From an uncultured Alistipes sp. (GTDB lineage: Bacteria > Bacteroidota > Bacteroidia > Bacteroidales > Rikenellaceae), in the NCBI GenBank assembly GCA_949840605.1, contig CATKXN010000018.1, positions 1 to 31,795 of the forward strand: DNA of 31,795 nt, written 5' to 3'. The notes beneath the pieces are model-generated. The model was not told the origin of the DNA. It did not search any database and saw only the letters and a list, made by a program, of their open reading frames with translations. Position 1 is the first letter of the stretch. Each line of letters begins with the position of its first letter. The translations under genes were made by a program, and so were the position numbers. Below, one piece after another: positions 21,072 to 31,795 of the stretch.

Positions 21072-23756
21072 TTACGGTTTAACGGCAAAAACTCGTTCCA
21101 TGCTGAAAAGCATGAACCGATAGTGTTCACGGGTCTCCTCGTCAACGGCCGGCAACGCCGCACGCAGGTCCTCGCGCAATTGCTGCAGGGTTTGCAGACA
21201 CCAGGGGGCGATATCGACCGCGACGGCCGGATTCCGGAGAGGCGCCGTCGGATAAAAGTCCCCCTCCGCCGAAACGTCCCCGGCATCGGGCGCCGAACCG
21301 ATTGCGGAAGCCGTCTCCCGATCCGTCCCGCCGGCAGCCGTCCACAGCGGACCGGCCCCGGATTCCGCATCGCGATCCGCCGATGTCAGTCCGACCTCCG
21401 AAGCCACGGCCCGGGCTTTGGCCCGCCGTCTGGCCAGGGCCTCACGCTCCCTGCGCTCGCGGATCTCTTTCAGCCCCGATCCGCTGATGAGACGATCCAG
21501 CAACTGCATCTGCCAGCTCATTTCGTACGACGTCCAGCCTCCGCGGCGAAGATCCCGTCCGAAAATCTCGTCGTAGAGGTCCTGCATAAAATCCCGCGAC
21601 GAATAACCGTCCTGCAACCGATCGCCGCACAACGAGACATGCCCCAGACGCTCCATCGTAGAGCGCATGATATTCACCCGATAAACCTCGGTGATGTATT
21701 CGCTCGTTCCATAAGGCATCTCGCGCACCGGCACCCGGTCGAGCCAGTCCAGATCGCGCAAGGCGGCCACGATATAGCGGAGTGCACGCCGCTGCGTCTC
21801 GCGCGGCAGCGGAACATAGGCAGGGGCGTCGTCGCCGCCGCGAATGTCATTCAAGACGAATCCGCCGAGACAGCGCTGCAGCAAGCACAACTGGCGGGCG
21901 TAACGGTCCGTCATCGAAGAAAAAATCCGGGCTCTCAATTCAAGGTCGCGATCCTCCTCTCCGAACCATTCGTAAAGATGCGCGGCCATCCGTTTCTGAT
22001 TGACCGTCAGGTAGTCCATCGACCGGAAGAGGTCGTCCCCCAATTCGCCCGACAGGGCCGTAGGATCAAAACCGGAGGCCACCCTGCTGCGAAAACGCAC
22101 GTAGGGCTCCCGCGCCGACTCTGCGATCCATCTTTCGAGCTCCGCACGCTCCTCCGCGGCGGTTGCCGCACCGGAAACGGGGGCATAGAGCCAACGGATC
22201 ACCTGATAGTCAGTGGGTCCGAGACATTCCTGCACGAGCCGGGCTCCCCGGGCGACGTCTTCCGGCTGCGCCACATAATTGAACACCAAATCCTCCATCA
22301 CGGAAGAGACGATGCCGTAACGCGACGTAAACGAGGCCGAACGCAGCGAGTCGACCGGATAGGCATACGAAGCGCCGGGATTCCGTTCCAGCCCCAGACT
22401 CCTGCCGACGGCCTGCATCACGACGGCCCGGACGATCGCCCCCATCATCTCTTCGGGCAGCTCCCCGGTCCGCAGCTTCGGCTGCGAGGCGGCCGCCTGA
22501 ACTACCAACAGATCGGCATAGTACTCCAAAACCCCGCTGTGCAGGCAGATCGTGGCATTCAGGATCTCTCCCGTCCGCGAATCGGTCTGCAGCGAGCAGT
22601 CGCAGGAGTTTTTCCCGCACGGGGAGAAACGGATCGTGGAGAGCGACGGAGCGGTGGAGTCGAAAGCCGTATCGCGCGGAAAATCGGCCACACGAACCAC
22701 ATCCCTGAATCCGATCCGCTCGAAAGCGTCGTTCCATGCCAGCACCCCCTCGCGCACATAAGGCCGCCACTGCTGCGGCACCATCGTATCGAGATGAAAC
22801 ACAACGGGCTTCACAGGCGGCACCCGTTCTCCGGCGGCATAGGCGGCGCTGTCGGCGGGTTCCAGCCGCCAGCGCTTCGCATGCCACCTGCGGCCGAGCG
22901 GCTTGCAGACATCCTCCAGCACGGCACACTCCGCCGGCTGCACACCCGCACGCGAATCGGCCGCCCGGGCGCGCATCGGCGTCTCGGGAGGCAGATAGAG
23001 CATCTTGCGGACCACGGCCCGCAGCCGGAAGTCCCCATGAATCTTCATAAACCCGAACACATACCCGTCCAGTTTATAGGACTGGTCACAGTCCACCGAA
23101 GCATAGCTCTCCGTGCAGCGGACACCGAGCAGCCGGGACCTTTCGGAAAGCAGAGTATGCGTGCGCATGATCTGACCGCCCATCGAGTTATAGGCATCTT
23201 TCGGGAAAGTCGCCAGCTGTGAGAAATGGGTCATGAACAGATCGCTCACCTCCGCCACCACGGCCGTATCGTCCTCCGTTGCGGCCAATACCGGGAACCG
23301 CTTCCACAGCCCGGGAATCGTCTGTTCCCGAAGACTTCGATCCACAGATGAATCGCCGCTCCGGTTCACCGGCGCATCGTCGCGCGAGTGGCAGACATAA
23401 AGCATCGAGTCCTGCAATTCGAAGCGCAGCGGAACGTTGTTGTCCGAGAACTGTCCGGCGACGCCCTCCGCCGGGCCCGAGGTCTCCTCGATGACCGAGG
23501 CGTAGAGCAATTCGCGCCCCCACAGCCTCCGCGGGAATTCGGCATAGAGCTTGCCGTCGTCCGTCAGCCGGAACGTTATGAGCCCTTCCGAACTGACGGT
23601 CCGCTTGCCGTCGAAGAGCTTTTCGTACGCCGAAAGCTGCGGCGCAGGCTGCTCTTTGCGCTGCGAACGCCTCTTTTTAGGCGCCGCTCCGACCCCGTCG
23701 CAGACGCTCCAACAGCAGAGGACAAGCAGCAGCGTATGTAAAAAAAGTCTCGACAT
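21072..23756 (-). CDS. DUF5117/DUF4953-type metalloprotease homologue with lost zinc site (pseudo-protease)
   Basis: An 894-residue exported protein (signal peptide about 1-24, then a basic KKRRSQRK linker), full length for its family. It is paralogous to the neighbouring gene along its length: shared blocks include SAYEKLFDGK, RLEPADSAA, RPYVREGV...FERIGF, SRTGEILNA and YPVDSLRSASFTSRYG. Where the paralogue has HEVGHCLSLMH, this one has Gln448-Ala-Val-Gly-Arg452 and Arg458, and SIMDYA is SVMEDL. All zinc ligands and the catalytic Glu are gone, yet the frame is open. It also has a linker of about 75 residues rich in Ala, Gly, Ser and acids (about 770-845) that the paralogue lacks. A binding or regulatory role is possible. 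Confidence 0.88.
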   Translation of the reverse strand: MSRLFLHTLLLVLCCWSVCDGVGAAPKKRRSQRKEQPAPQLSAYEKLFDGKRTVSSEGLITFRLTDDGKLYAEFPRRLWGRELLYASVIEETSGPAEGVAGQFSDNNVPLRFELQDSMLYVCHSRDDAPVNRSGDSSVDRSLREQTIPGLWKRFPVLAATEDDTAVVAEVSDLFMTHFSQLATFPKDAYNSMGGQIMRTHTLLSERSRLLGVRCTESYASVDCDQSYKLDGYVFGFMKIHGDFRLRAVVRKMLYLPPETPMRARAADSRAGVQPAECAVLEDVCKPLGRRWHAKRWRLEPADSAAYAAGERVPPVKPVVFHLDTMVPQQWRPYVREGVLAWNDAFERIGFRDVVRVADFPRDTAFDSTAPSLSTIRFSPCGKNSCDCSLQTDSRTGEILNATICLHSGVLEYYADLLVVQAAASQPKLRTGELPEEMMGAIVRAVVMQAVGRSLGLERNPGASYAYPVDSLRSASFTSRYGIVSSVMEDLVFNYVAQPEDVARGARLVQECLGPTDYQVIRWLYAPVSGAATAAEERAELERWIAESAREPYVRFRSRVASGFDPTALSGELGDDLFRSMDYLTVNQKRMAAHLYEWFGEEDRDLELRARIFSSMTDRYARQLCLLQRCLGGFVLNDIRGGDDAPAYVPLPRETQRRALRYIVAALRDLDWLDRVPVREMPYGTSEYITEVYRVNIMRSTMERLGHVSLCGDRLQDGYSSRDFMQDLYDEIFGRDLRRGGWTSYEMSWQMQLLDRLISGSGLKEIRERREREALARRRAKARAVASEVGLTSADRDAESGAGPLWTAAGGTDRETASAIGSAPDAGDVSAEGDFYPTAPLRNPAVAVDIAPWCLQTLQQLREDLRAALPAVDEETREHYRFMLFSMERVFAVKP

Positions 23757-23759
23757 CGG

Positions 23760-26405
23760 TTACTTCAGTTCCTGTTCGATCTTATGAATCAGCAACTCGT
23801 AATGCCGGCGCGTCTCCTCGGAGCCCGTTGCAACCCGGCTTTTCAGCATCTTCAGGCTCCTGTCGAGCAGCCCGAAGCAGATATGCTTCGAAACCGGCGT
23901 CTGTCCCTGAATGCCCGCGAAAAATGCGAATCCGGCGTGCTCCCCGGAAAGCGACTCGCGCAGACCGCCCTCCCGGTTGGTGAACATGCCGAGCACGCTT
24001 TCGGGCAGCGTTCCGAAATCCTGCCGGCTCCGCTCCGACACACTCTCGGGAAGCGGAAACACACAGCTCGTCAACCCGTTCCGATAGGGAACAGGCTGCT
24101 CCACGGCGGCCATCACCGACGAATTGGTCATCAGGTAAGCGATGTAGAGCTGCTGCATGTCGCGCTCGACGGGTGTCAGCGAACGGCCGCGGCGCGTGGG
24201 CTCCCACACCGCATCGAACAGCTCGTTCAGGAAATCCCGCTGCGAATAGGCATCCCGCCCCATCAGCGGAGCGCTGTGCCACAGCATCCCGCAGCGCTGA
24301 AGCAGCGACTTGAAAAGCGACTGGCTCAACTGCGGAGCGAACTGCGGGCCGAGCGGAAGGATGCGTCTCACCTCGGGGTCGTCCAGCCAATCGAGATCCT
24401 TGACCTGCCGCAGGACGAAAGCCGTCGAACGGCGCTGCTCGTCGCCCGGCACGGGCTCGTAGCTCGCACGCGCATCCTTTTCGTAGCGTTCGTTGAGATA
24501 GATGCCGCCGATATTGCACAGCACGCGCGTCAGGTAGCGCTGATACTGCATGAGCGTCTCGTTATAGACGGTGTGCCGGAATTCGAAATCGGGATCGTCG
24601 CCGGCAGTCCATTCGTTCAGGTGCGAGAGCAGGTAACGCAGGTTCTTCACGCCATAGTCGGCGGCCTTCACGGGATCGTCGCCGAGGTCCTCCTCGAAGG
24701 CGCTCGGATCGACCCGGGCCAGGAACTGCTGCTTCCCGTAACGATAAACGGGATCGCCCGAACGGTCCGATATCCAGCGGTTCAGCACGGGGGCCTCCTC
24801 CTCGGGCGTCGCGGCTTCGGGAATCGGACGGTAGAGCCAGTCGATGGCGTAGTAATCTTATTCACCCAGTTCGGGCGGCGTCAGCCGCACGCCCCGCTCC
24901 TTGTCGCCGGGCTGCGCCACGAAGTTGTTGCGGGCATAGTCCATGATCGAGTAGGTCGTCCCGTAGCGGGCGGTGAACGAGGGCGAGCGCAGCGAGTCGA
25001 CGGGGATGCCCGACGAGCCGGCCATGTTGTGCATCAGCGATAGGCAGTGCCCGACTTCATGCGAAAGCACATAACGGATGCAGTCCCCCATGATCGAATC
25101 CTGCAGGCGGACTTTCCGCACCTCCGGGTCGGCCGGGGCGGTCTGGATGAACCGCCAGGAGTGCACCAGTTTCACCAGGTTGTGGTAAACCGACACCGAA
25201 GCGTTCAGAATCTCGCCGGTGCGGGGATCGGCCCAAGAAGGGCCCATGGCATTGGCCGTCCACGAAGGCGAGTAACGGATACAGTTGTAGCGGATGTTGT
25301 CGGGATCGAACTCGGGGTCGTCCTTCGGGAAATCCCGGGCGACGATCGCATTCTTGAATCCGATGCGCTCGAAGGCCTTCTGCCACACCTCCACGCCCTG
25401 ACGGATGTAGGGCCGCCAGTTTTCGGGGAAGGCATCGTCGATGTAAAAGACGATCGGCCGGACGGGTTCGACCTGCTCGCCGCGGAGCCAGGCCGCCGAG
25501 TCGGAGGGCTCGATCCGCCAGCGGCGGGTGTAGTAGACGGCCTTCGCCCATCGTCCGCCGTCGCCGAACTTCGACTTGCCCTGGTAGAAGATGCCGATCC
25601 GCGGATCGGCCAGCCTCGGCCGCATCGGCTTTTCGGGCAGCAGGATGATGCTGCGCGTCATCTCCGCCGTGAAAGGCCGGTCGGTCATGTAAATGATCCG
25701 GCGCTGACGGTTGCTCATCGACACGGTATAGGAGAGGCTGGAGCGGACGCTGACATTGTCCGAAAAGGCCTTGACGGTCTCCAGACGCGAAAGGTCGCGT
25801 TTGAACTGTTTGGTGATCTGCACGGCGCTTGCCGGCGAAGCGGTCGGGAACGGACTCAGCTCCTCGCGGTCTCCCAGAAAGAAATCGGTCATGTCGACGA
25901 CCACCGCCGTACTGTCGGGTGCGTAGGCCTTGATGTCGAACGCGGCGAGAACGCTCTGCATCGCATTGGCACGGATGCTTTGCCGCATCCGGTCGTCGTC
26001 GGTAAGCATGTCGAAATTCGAACGGCAGAGGGTGATTTTCTTCCCGGCCTTTTCGAACGTGAACTGGACAGGCTCGTGCGGTTTCTCGCCCGCCGAGGCA
26101 AAACGGTTGTCGGTGATTTTGCTGACGGTCGACCCGATCAGCATGTCGCGCCCCAGGAGCGAAAGCGGCAGTTCGACATACAGTTTGCCCTCCACATCGT
26201 GCAGGGTCATCATGCCCCGAACGGTTTCGCACTTTTTGTCTTTGAAAAGTTTGTCGTATTCGGTCTCCGGTTTGGCTTTCGGAGCCGATGCCTCGGTCTT
26301 CGCGCCTTTCTTTTTGGGCTTTTTGGCCAGCGCGTCGGTCGCCGACAACGGCAGGATCAGTCCGACGAGCGCTGCCGTGCAGACAAATTGAATCAGATGT
26401 TTCAT
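23760..26405 (-). pseudogene. Zinc-dependent metalloprotease (DUF5117/DUF4953 type) interrupted by in-frame TAA
   Basis: The frame runs from ATG 26405 (signal peptide MKHLIQFVCTAALVGLILPL, cleavage near ALA) through 515 residues to TAA at 24860-24858, then continues in the same frame to the stop at 23760, about 881 residues in all as in the paralogue. Across the break it reads PELGE-stop-DYYAIDWLYRP, where the paralogue has CLGPTDYQVIRWLYAP. One base change (a tyrosine codon to TAA would fit) explains it. The zinc site is intact: His449, Glu450, His453 and His459 in HEVGHCLSLMH, with SIMDYA as Met-turn. The second half also looks conserved (CNIGGIYLNERY, AYSQRDFLNELF). A recent nonsense mutation, sequencing error or readthrough are all possible. 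Confidence 0.8.
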
Positions 26406-26422
26406 GCGTGTTTCTACTTGTT

Positions 26423-27358
26423 CTATTTATTCGACTGCGGTCCCGAAGCGATGCCGCTCAGATCGACGCCGTAGGATTTCAGACAGTTCAGGACGATCCG
26501 ATACCGTTTCATCACCAGGTCGTACTCCCCGTTCTCCGCCTCGAATGCTTCCGGAGTCGAGTAGAGAATCTTGCGGACGAACATCAGAAAATCCTGGTTC
26601 CGGGCGGCTGCGATCTCTACGGTATACGACTTCGTCTGGTTCGAAAAATCCGGCTGTACGTACTGCACGAATCCGCGGGTCTGGAAATGGTTCTCCGAAC
26701 GGGGATCGGAGATGTCGTTGCAGATCGGCGTCTCGTAGTCGATCCCTTCCGAGAAATTGAACGGAACCTCGATCTTCCCGGCCTGCAGAGCCCGCAAGAT
26801 GATCTCATAGGTGAGCAGCAGACGCGGCCGTTTGAGTTCGGAGAGAATCGGGTTTGCCAGAAATTTGCTTTCGAAACTGACGGCCCAAAAATCGACTCCG
26901 TCGGTCTTGACCGGCATGTGGGGTTTGGCGATCCCGTTCTCCACGCGGTGCATGTTCTTGACCAGGAAAAAGTAGCGCGGCAGGAACTCTCCGAAAATCG
27001 CGGCGTCGAACCAGCCCAGCAGATGGCGGGAGAGAAAATCGGCGTAGAACGGGAGTTCCGCATCGGAAACGTCCTCGGCCACGAGCGTCATGGTCGGATA
27101 AAGGTTGACCCACGCCCTGTTGAGCAGGCTTTCGGTGATATCCCGATACACGGGATAGCTTCCGTAACGCTCCTGAATCCGCTGCAGGGTACGGTCCGAC
27201 TCGCTGCTGCCCTGCGGAAAGTCGAACAACAGATCGTCGGTCAGCTGGGTCGGAGCGAGTTCCTCCTCAGAATAACACGATACCAGCATCACGGCCGCGG
27301 TACAGCATACGGCGGCGAGTATCGCAACTCGATGTTTGATCATTTTCATTTTCGTCAT
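26423..27358 (-). CDS. Mx1-like (putative zinc-binding metallopeptidase family) lipoprotein without HExxH
   Basis: A 311-residue lipoprotein (lipobox VMLVSC, Cys28), 9 bases after susD. Its position (after SusD) and layout match the putative zinc-binding metallopeptidases (Mx1) that follow SusD in many Bacteroidetes operons. The N-terminal LQRIQERYGSYPVYRDI, FLPRYFFLVKN in the middle, GFVQYVQP...NQDFLMFVRKIL and a final YRIVLNCLKSYGVDLSGI recall that family. Where Mx1 has HEFAH, this protein reads LLTYEIILRALQ: Tyr184-Glu185-x-x-Leu188. It should therefore not hold zinc in the usual way and may be a substrate-binding surface lipoprotein. The family assignment rests on remembered patterns and is moderate. 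Confidence 0.65.
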   Translation of the reverse strand: MTKMKMIKHRVAILAAVCCTAAVMLVSCYSEEELAPTQLTDDLLFDFPQGSSESDRTLQRIQERYGSYPVYRDITESLLNRAWVNLYPTMTLVAEDVSDAELPFYADFLSRHLLGWFDAAIFGEFLPRYFFLVKNMHRVENGIAKPHMPVKTDGVDFWAVSFESKFLANPILSELKRPRLLLTYEIILRALQAGKIEVPFNFSEGIDYETPICNDISDPRSENHFQTRGFVQYVQPDFSNQTKSYTVEIAAARNQDFLMFVRKILYSTPEAFEAENGEYDLVMKRYRIVLNCLKSYGVDLSGIASGPQSNK

Positions 27359-27367
27359 TTTTGTAGA

Positions 27368-28921
27368 TTAATCCACGCGGACGGGGCCTTTGGGATTCTG
27401 CTCCAGCAGCGAATTGTATTTCATGGCCGAAGGCGGAATCTGCAGCGCATAGTGCGGGTCGTTCTTCCGGAGGGTATAACGCGCCACCTGAGCCGTAGTC
27501 GCTCCCTCGTACCAGAGATGCCGGACCTCCGGCATGCCGTAACGACGCAGATCGAACCAGCGATGGTCCTCGAAACAGAGTTCGCGGCGCCGTTCGTTGC
27601 GGATCGAGTTGACCAGGCGTTCGGGGGTACGGTCGTCCAGGTCGTCCTCGACATACTCGGGGTGTTCGATGCGCTTGGCGCGCAACTCGTCGAAAAGTCT
27701 GACGGCCTCTTTCCTGTGTGCATCGCCACCCTCCTCCGCATATAGCATGGCCTCGGCTTCCGCCCGGTTGAGATAGGCCTCCGCCACACGGAAACTGCGT
27801 GCGAAATAGCCGTTCAGGTCGGGTATGAGACTGCTTTCATTTACCTTAAACTTGCTGTAAGCCATATAATTGACCGACCGCCGGTCGCGGATCAGGTATT
27901 GCTTCACCCGGATATCGCCCACGATCGGCCCCCGGTTGAGCAGGGTGACCAGATCGTTGGAGGCGGTGACGAACGCCGCGTTACCTCCCAGGGCTGCCAC
28001 CAGCATGTAGGGGCTTTCGAAGAAGGAAAGGTAGGAGGCATCGCCGTAAGGCCAGATGACTTCGGGATTGGCGTAGCTGTGGAAATTGAAATAGGTTCCC
28101 TCCCCCTGCGGCAGCTCGAGCCGGTCGATCAGTCGGAAGCGCGTATCGCCAAGGACCTTGTCCGCATATTCCGAAGCCTGCGCCCACTCCTCCATATAGA
28201 GGTAGACGCGCGAGAGCAGCAGCTGCACGAACGGCAGGCTGACGCGCATGTTGGCTTTCCACTGCATGTCCGCGGGCAGCGATTCGTAGAGCTGTTCGGC
28301 GCGTTTCAGGTCTTCGAGAACCTGTTCATACACCTCCCCGACGGTATTGCGGGCGACAGTGGCGCTGGACACCGCGCTGTGCAGATGCAGGGGCACGCCC
28401 AACGACTCCTTATCGTAGTTGTAGGGCATTCCGTAGCAGTTCACCAGATGGAAATAGTAAAAACCGCGCAGGGCGCAGGCTTCGGCTTCGATGCGGGTTT
28501 TCTCCTGCGGATCGCCGCCCACGCCCGGAAGATAGTCCAGCACGGCGTTGCATCCGAGAATGCGGCCGTAGCAGGCGGAATAGATGTCGTAGTAAGATTC
28601 GCTCACCCGGTCCTCGTCGAGCACTTCGTATACATCGGGCTGCCAGGTGAAGAGCGACCGGAGCGGGACCAGATGCACGGGGGTCAGCAGGTCCCCCGAT
28701 CCGACGAAGGGAACTACGGCCGCGTCGTCGCTCAGCAGCGTGAAGAACGGCGTGAGCGCAGAGGCATTCATATAATAAGACTCATAGAGCAGCAATTCAT
28801 CCAGCGACGTAACCGACTCGGGAACGAATTCGTTTTCCGATTTGGGTTCCAGAAAGTCGGCGCAGGACCCGAGCAGCAGCAAAACCGGCAGAAGCAGCGT
28901 GCTTATCTTTTTCATATGCAT
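27368..28921 (-). CDS. SusD/RagB family outer-membrane lipoprotein
   Basis: Surface-exposed substrate-binding lid partner of the SusC transporter. 517 residues; ATG at 28921 (MHMKKIS) or 28915, lipobox LLLLGSC with Cys20 (numbered from 28921). Family hallmarks are CADFLEPKSENEFVPES, the tetratricopeptide-like helices with EACALRGFYYFHLVNCYG, NTVGEVYEQVLEDLKRAE, FRVAEAYLNRAEA and the C-terminal RNERRRELCFEDHRWFDLRRYG. The gene appears intact. It lies 13 bases after susC and ahead of the Mx1-like lipoprotein. With peptidase homologues and no glycoside hydrolase downstream, a peptide or protein ligand (RagB-like) is more likely than a glycan, but this is inference. Confidence 0.95.
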   Translation of the reverse strand: MHMKKISTLLLPVLLLLGSCADFLEPKSENEFVPESVTSLDELLLYESYYMNASALTPFFTLLSDDAAVVPFVGSGDLLTPVHLVPLRSLFTWQPDVYEVLDEDRVSESYYDIYSACYGRILGCNAVLDYLPGVGGDPQEKTRIEAEACALRGFYYFHLVNCYGMPYNYDKESLGVPLHLHSAVSSATVARNTVGEVYEQVLEDLKRAEQLYESLPADMQWKANMRVSLPFVQLLLSRVYLYMEEWAQASEYADKVLGDTRFRLIDRLELPQGEGTYFNFHSYANPEVIWPYGDASYLSFFESPYMLVAALGGNAAFVTASNDLVTLLNRGPIVGDIRVKQYLIRDRRSVNYMAYSKFKVNESSLIPDLNGYFARSFRVAEAYLNRAEAEAMLYAEEGGDAHRKEAVRLFDELRAKRIEHPEYVEDDLDDRTPERLVNSIRNERRRELCFEDHRWFDLRRYGMPEVRHLWYEGATTAQVARYTLRKNDPHYALQIPPSAMKYNSLLEQNPKGPVRVD

Positions 28922-28934
28922 TGTTATCTGTATG

Positions 28935-31763
<2,829 letters not shown>

Positions 31764-31795
31764 TCAGTCCACGCCGCCCTGAAGCATCTAGACGA

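Noticed and set aside
21123..23222. Plus-strand open frame (699 codons) opposite the pseudo-protease
   Set aside because: Its translation is rich in Arg, His, Gly and Pro with no motifs; the minus-strand gene shows clear paralogy to its neighbour.
23760..24788. Independent gene starting at the ATG-like codon 24788
   Set aside because: It is in the same frame as the upstream protease half, continues conserved family sequence across a single TAA, and has no signal peptide or ribosome site of its own.
21072..26405. The two DUF5117-type genes as a recent tandem duplication or assembly repeat
   Set aside because: They are diverged throughout, with different signal peptides, linkers and active sites, so this is an old paralogous pair, not a repeat artefact.

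Overview
The window looks like a GC-rich member of the Bacteroidales. Alistipes is my best guess, but only by inference. The evidence is a SusC/SusD pair, Bacteroidetes-type promoters (-7 box TAnnTTTG), an S46 dipeptidyl-peptidase, an M64 peptidase with BACON domains, a DUF1680/GH127-type enzyme and many exported proteins and lipoproteins. No rRNA, insertion sequence, phage gene, integrase or CRISPR array was seen. No gene-free stretch exceeds 300 bases.

Left part (1-6.9 kb): the 3' portion of a GH127-like beta-L-arabinofuranosidase on the + strand ends at a 22-bp perfect inverted repeat. Minus-strand genes follow: an exported SIMPL-domain protein, a VOC/glyoxalase-fold protein translationally coupled to an RlmD-type 23S rRNA uracil methyltransferase, a lipoprotein with an extra C-terminal membrane helix, and an exported alpha/beta hydrolase.

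Middle (6.9-14.2 kb): eight tightly packed + strand genes, mostly with ATGA stop/start overlaps, form one likely operon. They are an MBL-fold hydrolase, an FkbM methyltransferase, TrmD, an unknown exported protein, LpxB, an FAH-family hydrolase, Maf and a DPP11-like S46 peptidase. A tRNA-Leu(GAG) gene with its own promoter and a bidirectional terminator follows.

Glycan/sulfate region (14.2-19.1 kb): an endonuclease/exonuclease/phosphatase-family exported protein and a Ser-type sulfatase (minus strand) diverge from a DUF6259-like TIM-barrel lipoprotein (plus strand). The sulfatase carries an appended, catalytically degenerate HAD-like domain, which I have not seen described.

Right part (19.1-31.8 kb): a six-gene minus-strand operon. 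In order of transcription it is SusC (cut by the window edge), SusD, an Mx1-like lipoprotein without its HExxH, an HEVGH zinc metalloprotease of the DUF5117/DUF4953 type interrupted by an in-frame TAA, a full-length paralogue of it whose HEVGH has become QAVGR, and a BACON/LRR/M64 peptidase lipoprotein. This resembles RagAB-type peptide or protein uptake loci rather than a glycan locus. Of four peptidase-family proteins, two lack their zinc ligands and one is interrupted, so M64 is the only clearly intact one. The locus is either decaying or has turned peptidase folds into binding proteins. These calls rest on motif reading and recall of families, not on database searches.
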